From Symbiopectobacterium purcellii_A (GTDB taxonomy: Bacteria > Pseudomonadota > Gammaproteobacteria > Enterobacterales > Enterobacteriaceae): 64,000 bases of DNA. The position numbers were made by a program, and so were the translations under genes. This document shows positions 51,633 through 59,739 of the stretch, in pieces. The stretch is from assembly GCF_052050035.1 (NCBI RefSeq), contig NZ_CP189882.1, positions 3,410,001 through 3,474,000 of the forward strand, written 5' to 3'. How positions within the stretch are numbered: position 1 is the first letter of the stretch; every line of letters starts with the position of its first letter. The notes below the pieces were generated by a model, which saw nothing but the letters and a program-made list of their open reading frames with translations, made no database searches and was not told the DNA's origin.

Positions 51633-52015
51633 CTTCAAAAGTATTGACGCCAGCGATAGCGCAAGCCCGCTGAAGTACCCGCATTTCCCCTATAAAACAC
51701 CCACGCACAAATGCGCCTCAACGCCACGCTGTGAGGCGATGGTGTGAGTCTGCGCGCGGTCTCTCCAAACGCGAAACAATCACGCAGCACGGCGGAAATC
51801 CATCAGCATATTGAGGGATCAAGCCGACCCTACCCACCCCCTTTCGCGGGGGCTCTCCCCCCGTCACCTGCGCGCAGCAAACCTGCGTGTTTTTGTGCAC
51901 GTGCAGATCTCAGCCCAAACCGCGCCGACACAGGGCGCAAAGGGTAAAAATAGCATCAAAAAATTTGTGCAAAATTGTGCGGCATTGTGCAGTGAGAATT
52001 GTCATATCGAGAAGC
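51633..52015. other. Q-distal region, expected to contain cos; no gene supported
   Basis: About 380 bp between the Q terminator and the minus-strand terminator of the YafO operon. In P2 the cos site lies just outside Q. The stretch has several inverted repeats (CGCCTCA/TGAGGCG near 51715-51740; CCCCC and GGGGG arms near 51839-51855) and a cluster of TTGTGC units near 51966-51990. Open frames here are Pro/Arg-rich and lack family support. The cos nick site itself was not recognised. Confidence 0.45.
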
Positions 52016-52040
52016 AAAAAAAAACGCCAGTAACGGCGGT
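52016..52040 (-). terminator. Terminator of the yafO-like operon
   Basis: On the minus strand ACCGCCGTTACTGGCGT folds with GCC/GGC arms and runs into eight T. Confidence 0.72.
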
Positions 52041-52087
52041 GTCTTTGGGGGGCTATGCCCGTCATTGTATGAATCGAGGCAAAATGA

Positions 52088-52471
52088 TCACAGGGATGAT
52101 TGAAATTCTTCTGCTCTTCTTTCTAATTCAGCCAGAAAAGATGTGGGCGCCAGCTCATGGGCGTTGGGTGACATAATGCTGATTACCTGGTACTGATCAC
52201 CGTCAAGCCAATGCTCAACGTACACAAGGTAGTGATTGGATACGCGATCTATCTGTGCCTTGCTGCCTTTCCAAGGCGTTTCGTCAGGAAGACGGATGTG
52301 TATTTTGTGGATCTGAGAATCACAGGTGCGATTGTTGAGCTCCCACATTCCATCGCGACCCAAGACTGAGGGTAATATTGATGTTCTTTTCCAATGTTGC
52401 AGCAGTCTGGCATATGCTATTGCTAACTCCGGGTGTTCGGTATCGTCATGCACAGAAACACTTGCCGTCAT
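52088..52471 (-). CDS. YafO-like ribosome-dependent mRNA interferase toxin
   Basis: A 127-residue protein aligning by eye with E. coli YafO along most of its length: LPSVLGRDGMWE (YafO LPDIFGRDALYD), IHKIHIRLPDETPW (VAHIHLANENNPF), HYLVYVEHWLDG (AHLVYCQGAFDE) and ISIMSPNAHELA (IAILKPEPHKLA). YafO cleaves mRNA within translating ribosomes and arrests growth. The ATG overlaps the stop of the upstream 207-residue gene by four bases (ATGA), so they are translated as a unit. E. coli YafO is paired with the small antitoxin YafN; the partner here is unrelated by eye. The locus lies in the P2 moron region between Q and A. Function is inferred from similarity. Confidence 0.78.
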   Translation of the reverse strand: MTASVSVHDDTEHPELAIAYARLLQHWKRTSILPSVLGRDGMWELNNRTCDSQIHKIHIRLPDETPWKGSKAQIDRVSNHYLVYVEHWLDGDQYQVISIMSPNAHELAPTSFLAELERRAEEFQSSL

Positions 52472-53091
52472 GATGAAAACACCGGCGCGGAAAGCCCCAA
52501 TTTTTTATGCTCCGCAATGATCATGGCTTTTACTTCATCAGCGGATGGCATGCCTTCAGGTTGGCAGGTTTTCTTTGGGGGTAAACTTTGCGCCATTGCT
52601 GACAATATATTGCTCGCCAGAGACTCAGAGGTCGCTATCGCCTTCCCGAACCTAACAAGTTCTGCTTTAAAATTTTCGCGCTCGGCAACATCAGGGAAGT
52701 GGGCCGCCAAATTTTCCGTTTTCAATGCAATACGTATTGCATCTTTAACACGGCGACACTGGGCGATGTTGCTCTCGACCACTTTCACCATACTTGCTGG
52801 TTTTGAAAATAGCGCCCCCTCGCCTCTGGCTTCACGTTCAGCTATCACTTCGTTCAGTAATCTGCGTTTATGAGCGTTAAGACTTTGCAGGTAAGTTGTT
52901 GCCTCAGAAAGCGGCAAGAAAATTTCCTCACTCTCAAGGGTAAAGGTCAGTGTGGGTGCAAGTCTGTCGTCACTCTGAACTTCGACGGCGTTTGTTGGAA
53001 GGATCGTGCTCTTGGAGGGCACTGGGGCCAGCGAGGCGGTCAGGGCTGCAACGATTGCCTGCGTAGCCATTTGTTTAGCTCTGGTTTTCAT
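52468..53091 (-). CDS. 207-residue protein of unknown family, coupled to the YafO-like toxin
   Basis: I do not recognise a family. The N-terminus (MKTRAKQMATQAIVAALTAS) is Ala-rich and moderately hydrophobic but preceded by basic residues, so a signal peptide is possible though not clear. A middle region LESEEIFLPLSEATTYLQSL, then NAHKRRLLNEVIAEREARGE looks alpha-helical and charged. The end DEVKAMIIAEHKKLGLSAPV is helical. There are no catalytic or zinc motifs. Order (long gene first, toxin second, ATGA overlap) suggests an antitoxin or adaptor role, but it is twice the size of YafN. Two near-identical 19-bp repeats lie upstream (53213, 53253). Confidence 0.7.
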   Translation of the reverse strand: MKTRAKQMATQAIVAALTASLAPVPSKSTILPTNAVEVQSDDRLAPTLTFTLESEEIFLPLSEATTYLQSLNAHKRRLLNEVIAEREARGEGALFSKPASMVKVVESNIAQCRRVKDAIRIALKTENLAAHFPDVAERENFKAELVRFGKAIATSESLASNILSAMAQSLPPKKTCQPEGMPSADEVKAMIIAEHKKLGLSAPVFSS

Positions 53092-53212
53092 TTTAACCTC
53101 ATGTGGTCTATTGATGGTGGTAGCGGCGCATTCGTTATGTATAAATGATAACCTAAAACCATGCAGGCTATCAAAGCAGGTTCATTTGATGCTTTTGTTG
53201 CTCATTTTAAGG

Positions 53213-53271
53213 GTGATTTGAACAACAAAATCACCTAGCTGCCGATTTTATAGTGATTTCGACAGCAAAAT
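53213..53271 (-). promoter_or_regulatory. Paired direct repeats upstream of the toxin operon
   Basis: GTGATTTGAACAACAAAAT (53213-53231) and GTGATTTCGACAGCAAAAT (53253-53271) differ at three positions and start 40 bp apart (about four helical turns). They lie upstream of the gene starting at 53091, with an A/T-rich TATAAAAT on the minus strand between them. An autoregulatory operator is a plausible reading. Confidence 0.55.
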
Positions 53272-53289
53272 AGATAAAACACCCGTTTA

Positions 53290-54106
53290 TTATCCATCTA
53301 CTTCATTGAGCGCAGTCATGATCGCCAGCCGTTCCGCCGGGGGCAACGCGGCATATTTGGATTTCCACCGTTCCGCCTTGCGCTTGATGCGTTGCCGATC
53401 GATATAGTCTTTTCCCGCAAAAGCCGCACTGTACGCCGCACCGTCAGGGTAGTTCATCCAGATTTTTTCCGTACGGACACCGCCGCGCGTCATGACCTGA
53501 AATTCCATACTGCGCCAGCCTGTTAACGTCTCGTCGTAAAACGGTGATGGATAACCAGACCGAATTACGCTGACGTTTTCCGGCAGGCCCATAAGGCAGG
53601 CCAACAAGCGTCCATGATCGGCAACGGTATAGCCAACCGACTTAAAAATGATTACATCCTATGCCCTGATATGCGGCAAAGAAGCATAGCTGGCTGTTAT
53701 CAAAATAATGTCGCTTGGCTATATATTCATAACGGTAGCGGGCGCGACTGGTGCGAGTCTCAGGCATATAAGGCGGATCGCAATAGACCAGCACCCTCCC
53801 CTGTTTGGTAAAAGCTGGCACACCAGTTATCGACCCGTTCTGTTTCAGGCTTTCCAGAAAATAGACTGCATCACCGTGAAAAAAATCAAGGCTAGGCGGC
53901 TTAATTCCACGGTCTTTCCAACGCTGCAACGTCTGTGTACGCGCGGTTTCATCCAAATCTGCGCCATAGTTCCGCAATGCTTGCGGTTTATGGAACATCA
54001 CTGCGCCACTGCCCAGATGAGTTTCAATGTAAGTATCATGCGGCGGCATATTGGCAATGATTTTCTGATACGCGCCAGATGCCGCCTTGCTTCCCAGATA
54101 GCTCAT
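53290..54106 (-). pseudogene. Phage DNA adenine methylase, split by a MITE
   Basis: A D12-class adenine methyltransferase gene. The N-terminal part from ATG 54106 (AGGGGG upstream) reads MSYLGSKAASGAYQKIIANM, THLGSGAVMFHKPQALRNYG (SAM-binding) and VLVYCDPPYMPETRTSRARY with the catalytic DPPY. A 92-bp MITE at 53630-53721 interrupts after YEY. Removing it with one TA gives YEYTVADHGRLLACLMGLPE and continuation to the stop at 53290. The insertion adds a stop within 30 codons, so the protein loses its last 120 or so residues. The intact gene would have about 240 residues. Confidence 0.9.
53630..53721. mobile_element. IS630-type MITE, 92 bp, copy 3
   Basis: Same 92-bp sequence as at 9919 and 11657, flanked by TA (53628-53629, 53722-53723), inside the prophage adenine methylase gene. 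Confidence 0.93.
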
Positions 54107-54243
54107 TTATCCCCCTGTGGTACCACATAGATGTTTTTAACTGTGCTTCAGCGACGTCATTTCTGACTGTGCTCGATGCGTTGGCCAGAACAGACATTTC
54201 TGTCTGTGCATTCCGGCTGGTTTGAGGCCGACGAACACGGTAT

Positions 54244-56562
54244 TTAGCGGGCATAAGGGACGCTCCAAACAATCGGATCATCAGGTGTTTCTTCTGCCGG
54301 CAGGCAATGACGGTCAATTAGGCGCTTGAGTACCTTTTGCCGTCCGAACTGTTCCTTCAGGCGCTGTAAGAGCGCGCCCTCTTGTTTGTTCGGTTTTTCA
54401 GGCGTGCCGACGATATAAAGCACACCATCTTTTCTGGCCCGATAGCGCGTGCCCTCAACCAGCAGAACCGCCCCCGCCGTCAACGCTTTTAGTTGTGTTT
54501 CGGTAACAGACAGGCCGATTGATGAGGCAAACGTATCTAGCTGGTATTCCAGCGGTGTCAGACCGCGTGACAACATGGCCTCTCCCGGTGTTTCTTTACG
54601 GGTAATTGATCGCTGCTCTCGCTCCCACTGCGTAGCGACTTCACGGTAGATGCGGGCGGTAGCATTTCGCTCTGCTTCCACTTTGCCAGTCCAGGCTTTT
54701 TCAAGTTCTCCCGGCGATCTGTTATCCCCTTGCGATCGCACTGATTTGTTAATTTTTTGCTGCACCGTACAGTTATTGACAGAACTCCTAGGCGACGCGT
54801 TCGCGTCGCTAACCCCAGCCGCCTGATCGGCGGCCAACTTTGGCACAATCTTCCACTGTGTCACACGGGTTAAAATCGGCGTATCCATGCCCACGGATGG
54901 AGAAAACACCCCTTTCACCCTGATCACCTCCTCCCCAAAAGGGTTAACGTCCTCGCTGACCTCGTACCAGGTACGGACAACCAATTCGTCGCGACGAACG
55001 AATGGCCCGCCCTGGGCATTGATGTACCCAGCCCAATCGCCCACGTCCGCCGCATCATGCACCGCAGCAAAGTCCACGCTTAACCCCATAGCCGTATCAT
55101 GATCGGCCATGCGACGCAGTTCGCGGTAAACGGTCACCGGAGCACCGCCAACAAACTGAAACTGTCGGATACGCCAGCGCGCCGACCAGGCAGCAGCAGC
55201 GGCCGCCGCCTCCTTCATCGGCTTGCCGCTTTCGTCATCAAGTTCGTCGTCCAGGGCGTAACCATCGATATTTTTCGAAATGTACTTGGCCACATAGCCT
55301 GTAGCGGAGCCTTTTTCCGGATCGATGGCTTCCGCATGGAATCGGGCCTTACGTGCTTTGGTGGTGATAAGCTCCTCGCCATCTTCCTCAAAGGCGTAAT
55401 CCCGCAGGATTTCCCGCACCCGATCAGCCTCGCCGGGACGCATGAAAAACAGCATGTGCCAGTGGGGTGTGCCATCGTGGTGCGGTTCAGCCACGCGAAT
55501 GCCAAAAATACGCAGATCTTCGCGGTGCAGTTTGGCGCGTGCTTTCTCCCACACGCGGCGCAAATAGCGCTGAGTATCAGCCGGACTGCTGCCGTTCCAC
55601 TTGCGGTTACGGTGTCCGTGGATCGTGGTGGCGTGGAACTTTGACGGGGCCGTTAGCGTGTAAAACTCCGCCATGTAGCCCAGGCCATTGCAGATATTTT
55701 CAAAGCCACGGGTACGTACCATCATTTCGGTGCGGCGAATGGCCGGGTTAGCCACACTGCCCCAATACTTATCGATCAGGCTAATGCGGTTGCCATCTTC
55801 ATCTTCCAGTTCCATCGACTTGAGGAATTCGCGCGTCCGGCGCTTTTGCTCCTTCCACTCAAGGATCGTCGTTTTGCTGGCGTAGGTGCTGGCGCGCTTG
55901 CTGACGTTGTTCAGTGCAATTTGTAGATGTTCACGCCATTCGCTCGCATGGCGGCGCAGGCGGCCCAGCCACCACTTATCGGACATCATGCGAGAAACGG
56001 CGGAAGCCGCTTTATCTTCACAAAAAAAGCGGTAAATCAACTTGTCCCAATGGGGCGCGTTTTGGCGGAATGCCTGGGTGATAGTGCCAGCACGAACGTA
56101 CAAGGCGTGTGCTACCTTGAGATCGCCACAATCCGCCATTTCCTGATTTATTGTGCCCAGCTCAAGGCAGACAAAACTGGCTATATCCTGGGCGAGCAGT
56201 TCAATATCGCACCGCGCCATATCAAGAAGATGATTGAACCGCCACATTAGCTGGGCGGTGTCCGCGGTCATTTCCGGGATATGATAGCGGGCGGAAACTA
56301 AGTTAACGCGTGGCAAGATGCGCTCGACAAAGGTCTTGGCTAAGAATGCATTGGCCCGCTGAATACCTTGTTCTTTCTCAAGCTGATTGGCCCGACGCGT
56401 CACATCCATACGGACGATAATCGCCTGCTTTTGCAACAACGCCTGAGCGCCTGCTAAGGCCTCGTTTTCCCTTTCTCTCTGGTGGAGTTCGTCATAGGTC
56501 GGGAATGGGCTTTGAATAGCAGGCCGGGGAGCATTCCACGCATAGGCCCATTGCTCAGACAT
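54244..56562 (-). CDS. A: Replication initiation protein gpA
   Basis: A 772-residue rolling-circle initiator (P2 A is 761). The HUH endonuclease motif HWHM is at residues 367-370 and the two catalytic tyrosines are in YVAKY, at about 423 and 427. Upstream segment NPAIRRTEMMVRTRGFENIC and FYTLTAPSKFHATTI are family-typical. It nicks the phage origin inside its own gene in P2. The stop of the cytosine methylase gene overlaps its start by 8 nt. Confidence 0.95.
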   Translation of the reverse strand: MSEQWAYAWNAPRPAIQSPFPTYDELHQRERENEALAGAQALLQKQAIIVRMDVTRRANQLEKEQGIQRANAFLAKTFVERILPRVNLVSARYHIPEMTADTAQLMWRFNHLLDMARCDIELLAQDIASFVCLELGTINQEMADCGDLKVAHALYVRAGTITQAFRQNAPHWDKLIYRFFCEDKAASAVSRMMSDKWWLGRLRRHASEWREHLQIALNNVSKRASTYASKTTILEWKEQKRRTREFLKSMELEDEDGNRISLIDKYWGSVANPAIRRTEMMVRTRGFENICNGLGYMAEFYTLTAPSKFHATTIHGHRNRKWNGSSPADTQRYLRRVWEKARAKLHREDLRIFGIRVAEPHHDGTPHWHMLFFMRPGEADRVREILRDYAFEEDGEELITTKARKARFHAEAIDPEKGSATGYVAKYISKNIDGYALDDELDDESGKPMKEAAAAAAAWSARWRIRQFQFVGGAPVTVYRELRRMADHDTAMGLSVDFAAVHDAADVGDWAGYINAQGGPFVRRDELVVRTWYEVSEDVNPFGEEVIRVKGVFSPSVGMDTPILTRVTQWKIVPKLAADQAAGVSDANASPRSSVNNCTVQQKINKSVRSQGDNRSPGELEKAWTGKVEAERNATARIYREVATQWEREQRSITRKETPGEAMLSRGLTPLEYQLDTFASSIGLSVTETQLKALTAGAVLLVEGTRYRARKDGVLYIVGTPEKPNKQEGALLQRLKEQFGRQKVLKRLIDRHCLPAEETPDDPIVWSVPYAR

Positions 56563-57487
56563 TATCTCCGCACTCCATGTATGCGGAAATAAAAGTCGTG
56601 GCTACCTCGGCATTTATCGCGTTACCGTAGGCGCGCAGTCGTCCCACGCGGTTGGTAATCCCATGAGCCAGCGGGAATGTGCCGGGTTCAACTGTCCGCC
56701 ACTTTCCATCCCGGCAGAAGAGCCAATCTGCATCACGCCAGAAGCCGTTAGTCGGATAGGCTGATGCACTATCCCTTGCTCCGTTGCATAGTCCAGCCGT
56801 CCAAAAGTCCGATCCTTGCCATCCCGCCGAATCACTGTAGGGCCACTCCCCTTGTGATCGCTGGTTGTTGGCGTCGGCCACCCTGCCAGACAAGCAAAGC
56901 CCTGTAGGTTCGATTGACGGCCAGCCGCTTTCCGTCGCATTACTTTTTCCCAATCCTGATACGCATTTTTTATGTTGCTGGCGTTCGCCGTCGGCCACCC
57001 AAAAAAGCCGCTGCCGGATGTGCGGGGCACCGACGCCCGCAGCGCATAAATCAACAGCCGCGAAGGCGTACTCCGCTGTTTCCATGTTAAGGCGTACAAG
57101 GTCGAGCCAAGCAAGGCCGTCTTTGCTTGCAACCTGTTCACCAAAGACGATTCCAGGACAGCACTGAGATATAAGACGAAACCATGTGGGCCATAGGTGG
57201 CGCTTGTCGTCAAATCCTGATTTTTTTCCTGCTGCGCTGAAGGGTTGGCAAGGGCATGAGCCTGTCCATACTGGTTTTTCGTCGGGCCATCCAGCGCGGC
57301 GCAGGGAGTATGACCAGACGCCGATCCCGGCAAAGAAATGGCATTGCATGTAGTTTTGTAAGTCATCGGGAGTGACATCCTCGATCGAGCGTTCATCGAC
57401 ATCGCCCGGCGCAATATGGCCGGCGGTGATAAGGTTACGCAGCCATTGGGCCGCAAAGGGATCAATCTCGTTGTAGTAGGCGGCCAT
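56555..57487 (-). CDS. Phage cytosine-5 DNA methyltransferase
   Basis: A 310-residue C5 methyltransferase. Motif I CHFFAGIGVWSYSL, motif IV GSCPCQPFSAAGK with the catalytic Cys, and GAPHIRQRLFWVA (motif VIII-like) are visible. An unusual N-terminal segment AAYYNEIDPFAAQWLRNLIT precedes motif I and carries the YNEIDPFAAQ text that often follows it, as in several phage enzymes. The C-terminal LRAYGNAINAEVATTFISAY matches motifs IX-X. Likely role is self-protection of phage DNA from restriction. It overlaps A by 8 nt and lies among two adenine methylase genes. Confidence 0.88.
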   Translation of the reverse strand: MAAYYNEIDPFAAQWLRNLITAGHIAPGDVDERSIEDVTPDDLQNYMQCHFFAGIGVWSYSLRRAGWPDEKPVWTGSCPCQPFSAAGKKSGFDDKRHLWPTWFRLISQCCPGIVFGEQVASKDGLAWLDLVRLNMETAEYAFAAVDLCAAGVGAPHIRQRLFWVADGERQQHKKCVSGLGKSNATESGWPSIEPTGLCLSGRVADANNQRSQGEWPYSDSAGWQGSDFWTAGLCNGARDSASAYPTNGFWRDADWLFCRDGKWRTVEPGTFPLAHGITNRVGRLRAYGNAINAEVATTFISAYMECGDNV

Positions 57488-57514
57488 TACATAGCCTCCT
57501 CAGTGATGGCGTTT

Positions 57515-58366
57515 TTACCCATGGCGTAACCTCCGCACATTCAGCACACCGATCACTTCCCCGGCCTTTTTTCTCGATGCAACGGCAGCGCCTAGCGAAC
57601 GGCTTACGCTGACTTCATGGAATTGGTAGTGCTGATAAATTTCACGCGTTGCGGGGTTGTCGCTATTTGAGATAACCACTGCTGCGTCAGTTTCATAACG
57701 CACACACTTTAAGTATTTAGCCAGTTGGCGGTGATGTTCACGCGTAAAGGCAGAATGATGATATTGCGTGAAATTGGCGGTATCACTGGCAGGCAGGTAT
57801 GGCGGATCGCAATAGATAACGCTGTTTTTGTTTATCGCTGTGCTTGTCAGAGTTTTGCGGAAATCTGCTACGACAAAAGCAGCTTTAGTGTCGTTGGCTT
57901 TTTCTGCAAACTGTCTGATTTCCTGTTCAGGAAAATAGGGATTTTTGTATTTCCCGTATGGGATATTAAAATCCCCGTTATTGTTATAACGGCACATACC
58001 GTTATAGCCGTGCCTGTTCAGATACAAAAACAATGCGGCAAGGTCTATGCTTGTGCCGCTCCCCGTATTGCGCTGACAGTTGAAACTGCGGCGGAGTACC
58101 GAATATTCATCTTTGCTGTTGCTATGCTGAAATAAAGCCTTTGCCACTGAAATTAACGCTTCCGTTTCAGTAGTCGCAACACGATAACAATTAATCAAAT
58201 CAGCATTGATATCAGCCAGTACATAGCGGGGATAATCCGTATTCAGGAATGCAGACGCACCGCCAACGAATGGCTCTATAAGGCAATCACCTTTCGGCAA
58301 ATGCTGGAGTAACTCAGGCAGGACGCGGGTTTTACCCCCCGCCCATTTGAGGAACGGGCGGATCAT
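57515..58366 (-). CDS. dam: Dam-type DNA adenine methyltransferase
   Basis: A 283-residue Dam-family enzyme: FLKWAGGKTRVLPELLQHLP at the N-terminus (SAM-binding motif X), LIEPFVGGASAFLNTDYPRY (motif I), and SVIYCDPPYLPASDTANFTQ with the catalytic DPPY (motif IV). Length is close to E. coli Dam (278). GATC methylation is inferred from the family; recognition by the prophage enzyme has not been shown. It overlaps the exonuclease gene by four bases (ATGA). Confidence 0.9.
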   Translation of the reverse strand: MIRPFLKWAGGKTRVLPELLQHLPKGDCLIEPFVGGASAFLNTDYPRYVLADINADLINCYRVATTETEALISVAKALFQHSNSKDEYSVLRRSFNCQRNTGSGTSIDLAALFLYLNRHGYNGMCRYNNNGDFNIPYGKYKNPYFPEQEIRQFAEKANDTKAAFVVADFRKTLTSTAINKNSVIYCDPPYLPASDTANFTQYHHSAFTREHHRQLAKYLKCVRYETDAAVVISNSDNPATREIYQHYQFHEVSVSRSLGAAVASRKKAGEVIGVLNVRRLRHG

Positions 58367-58926
58367 AAGGCACTGCCTTGGTTCTGAGCCAACCGAGATA
58401 TGACAGCAGAAACTAATGCCGCCTGATTAACGGCATCCGCCAGTGCGTGGTGCTTACCCACTTTAAATATCTGGATGTCGAGGTCTTGATAACGCGCTAA
58501 CGCCTCAATAGTTCTAACATCCTGCTCATTTCGGTAATGCCAAGGCGCATCACCCAATACAAGGTTAAATGCCGCTCTCAAAATGACACAATCAAAAGAC
58601 GGGGCTTTTGCCCATACTTGTAGGCAATTTATATCGTAGACGTTATCCAGCAGCCAGCATCTAACGTCGTCCAGCGCTTCAAATATTGATGAGCTATCAT
58701 CGCGCACCAGTTCGGCGCGCGCTTCCGGCGATTGACGTAGCCACCATTTTATCGTGTCGCCATCCGGTGACGCACCGCGCTGCATATGGTTCACAAAATC
58801 GACGCGGCAATAGAACTGTTCGCCTAACTCACCCGTTTGAGGATTGAAGAACACCGCGCCGATGGACGCAATTGGCGCGTTAGGATTTGTCCCCAACGTT
58901 TCAAGGTCAATCATTACGTGGTTCAT
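58363..58926 (-). CDS. DnaQ-fold 3'-5' exonuclease
   Basis: A 187-residue DEDDh-type exonuclease with ExoI MIDLETLGTNPNAPIASIGA, a later Asp in APSFDCVILRAAFNL and ExoIII HHALADAVNQA. Similar proteins occur in the early operon of P2-like and other phages (RNase T / ExoX-like). Role in phage DNA repair or host DNA turnover is inferred. It overlaps its upstream and downstream neighbours by four bases. Confidence 0.88.
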   Translation of the reverse strand: MNHVMIDLETLGTNPNAPIASIGAVFFNPQTGELGEQFYCRVDFVNHMQRGASPDGDTIKWWLRQSPEARAELVRDDSSSIFEALDDVRCWLLDNVYDINCLQVWAKAPSFDCVILRAAFNLVLGDAPWHYRNEQDVRTIEALARYQDLDIQIFKVGKHHALADAVNQAALVSAVISRLAQNQGSAL

Positions 58927-59156
58927 GCGATGATCTCCCGTGCCGAATTTTCGAAGCGTTCTGACTCTTTGCGTAGCAACTCAATGACCTCTACAGCGGA
59001 ATACTCTTTTTGCTGTGCGTGGATAGACAGGGCAGCAAGGCGAATTGAAAAGGCTAAATGCTGGTCTTTTTTTTCTTCCAGGCGCGCTTCGGTTAACAGG
59101 CTAACGAGCGCATTGTTATCTGCCCCTCGCATTGGTTTAACTTCTGCATTTCTCAT
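58923..59156 (-). CDS. Small P2-type early protein (DUF2732-like)
   Basis: A 77-residue helical protein MRNAEVKPMRGADNNALVSL, then LTEARLEEKKDQHLAFSIRL, resembling the DUF2732 family found next to the exonuclease in P2-like phages. Function unknown. ATGA overlap with the exonuclease gene. Confidence 0.7.
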   Translation of the reverse strand: MRNAEVKPMRGADNNALVSLLTEARLEEKKDQHLAFSIRLAALSIHAQQKEYSAVEVIELLRKESERFENSAREIIA

Positions 59157-59512
59157 GGTGGTTTCCTTTTTTCAGGTAATAGAAGTCCCGGCGGGTTTAC
59201 GCCTTAAAAAGCCGGATTTATTACAGTGGTAAAATTAGATTTTTGGGGAATAAACTCACAACTGCCTTGAGTTTATTCATTGCTTTAATCAACCTTTCTT
59301 TCTCGTCAGTTGTCAGTTCATTAAATTTCAAGTGCTGCCGTTCCTTATCAATATCAGCCAAATCAAACAAGGCAGACAGAACGCGAATGTTATCGTGATA
59401 GCCTGGTTCGTATTTATCGCGCATATCATCGATAAAGCGACACATATCCCTTTCACCATTTGCCGGGAAGAATTTACCCCGTAACGCTGCAATATGGTTT
59501 AGCCCCTCAACC

Positions 59513-59701
59513 GGCTTTGTTGAATAATTTAAGATACTGATTTATATAAGCATTATAAAATTTCAACGACTAATTTTTCCTCTCGGAATGCTTTTTATTG
59601 TGCTAACTATTTGATTTGTCGTTCTAACAAAATACATTCTCTGTAAATGCATTCTAACTAAAGAAGATGTAAATCAAACGGTTAAATTATTCAACAAAGC
59701 C
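59513..59701. mobile_element. IS903-type MITE, 189 bp, copy 2
   Basis: Same 189-bp sequence as at 25978, with 20-bp perfect inverted repeats and a clear 9-bp target duplication CCCTCAACC at 59504-59512 and 59702-59710. The duplication size matches IS903. Confidence 0.95.
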
Positions 59702-59739
59702 CCCTCAACCCTGGCGCTTATGCCAATAAGCGTGTTGCT

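Noticed and set aside
51744..52176. Plus-strand ORFs of 67 and 121 codons downstream of Q
   Set aside because: Pro/Arg-rich, no family resemblance, no good ribosome-binding site. The region more likely carries cos and non-coding sequence.
54036..54317. A 93-codon minus-strand ORF overlapping the end of A and the start of the split methylase
   Set aside because: It overlaps both neighbours in another frame, lacks a recognisable family and its last third lies entirely within the methylase coding sequence.
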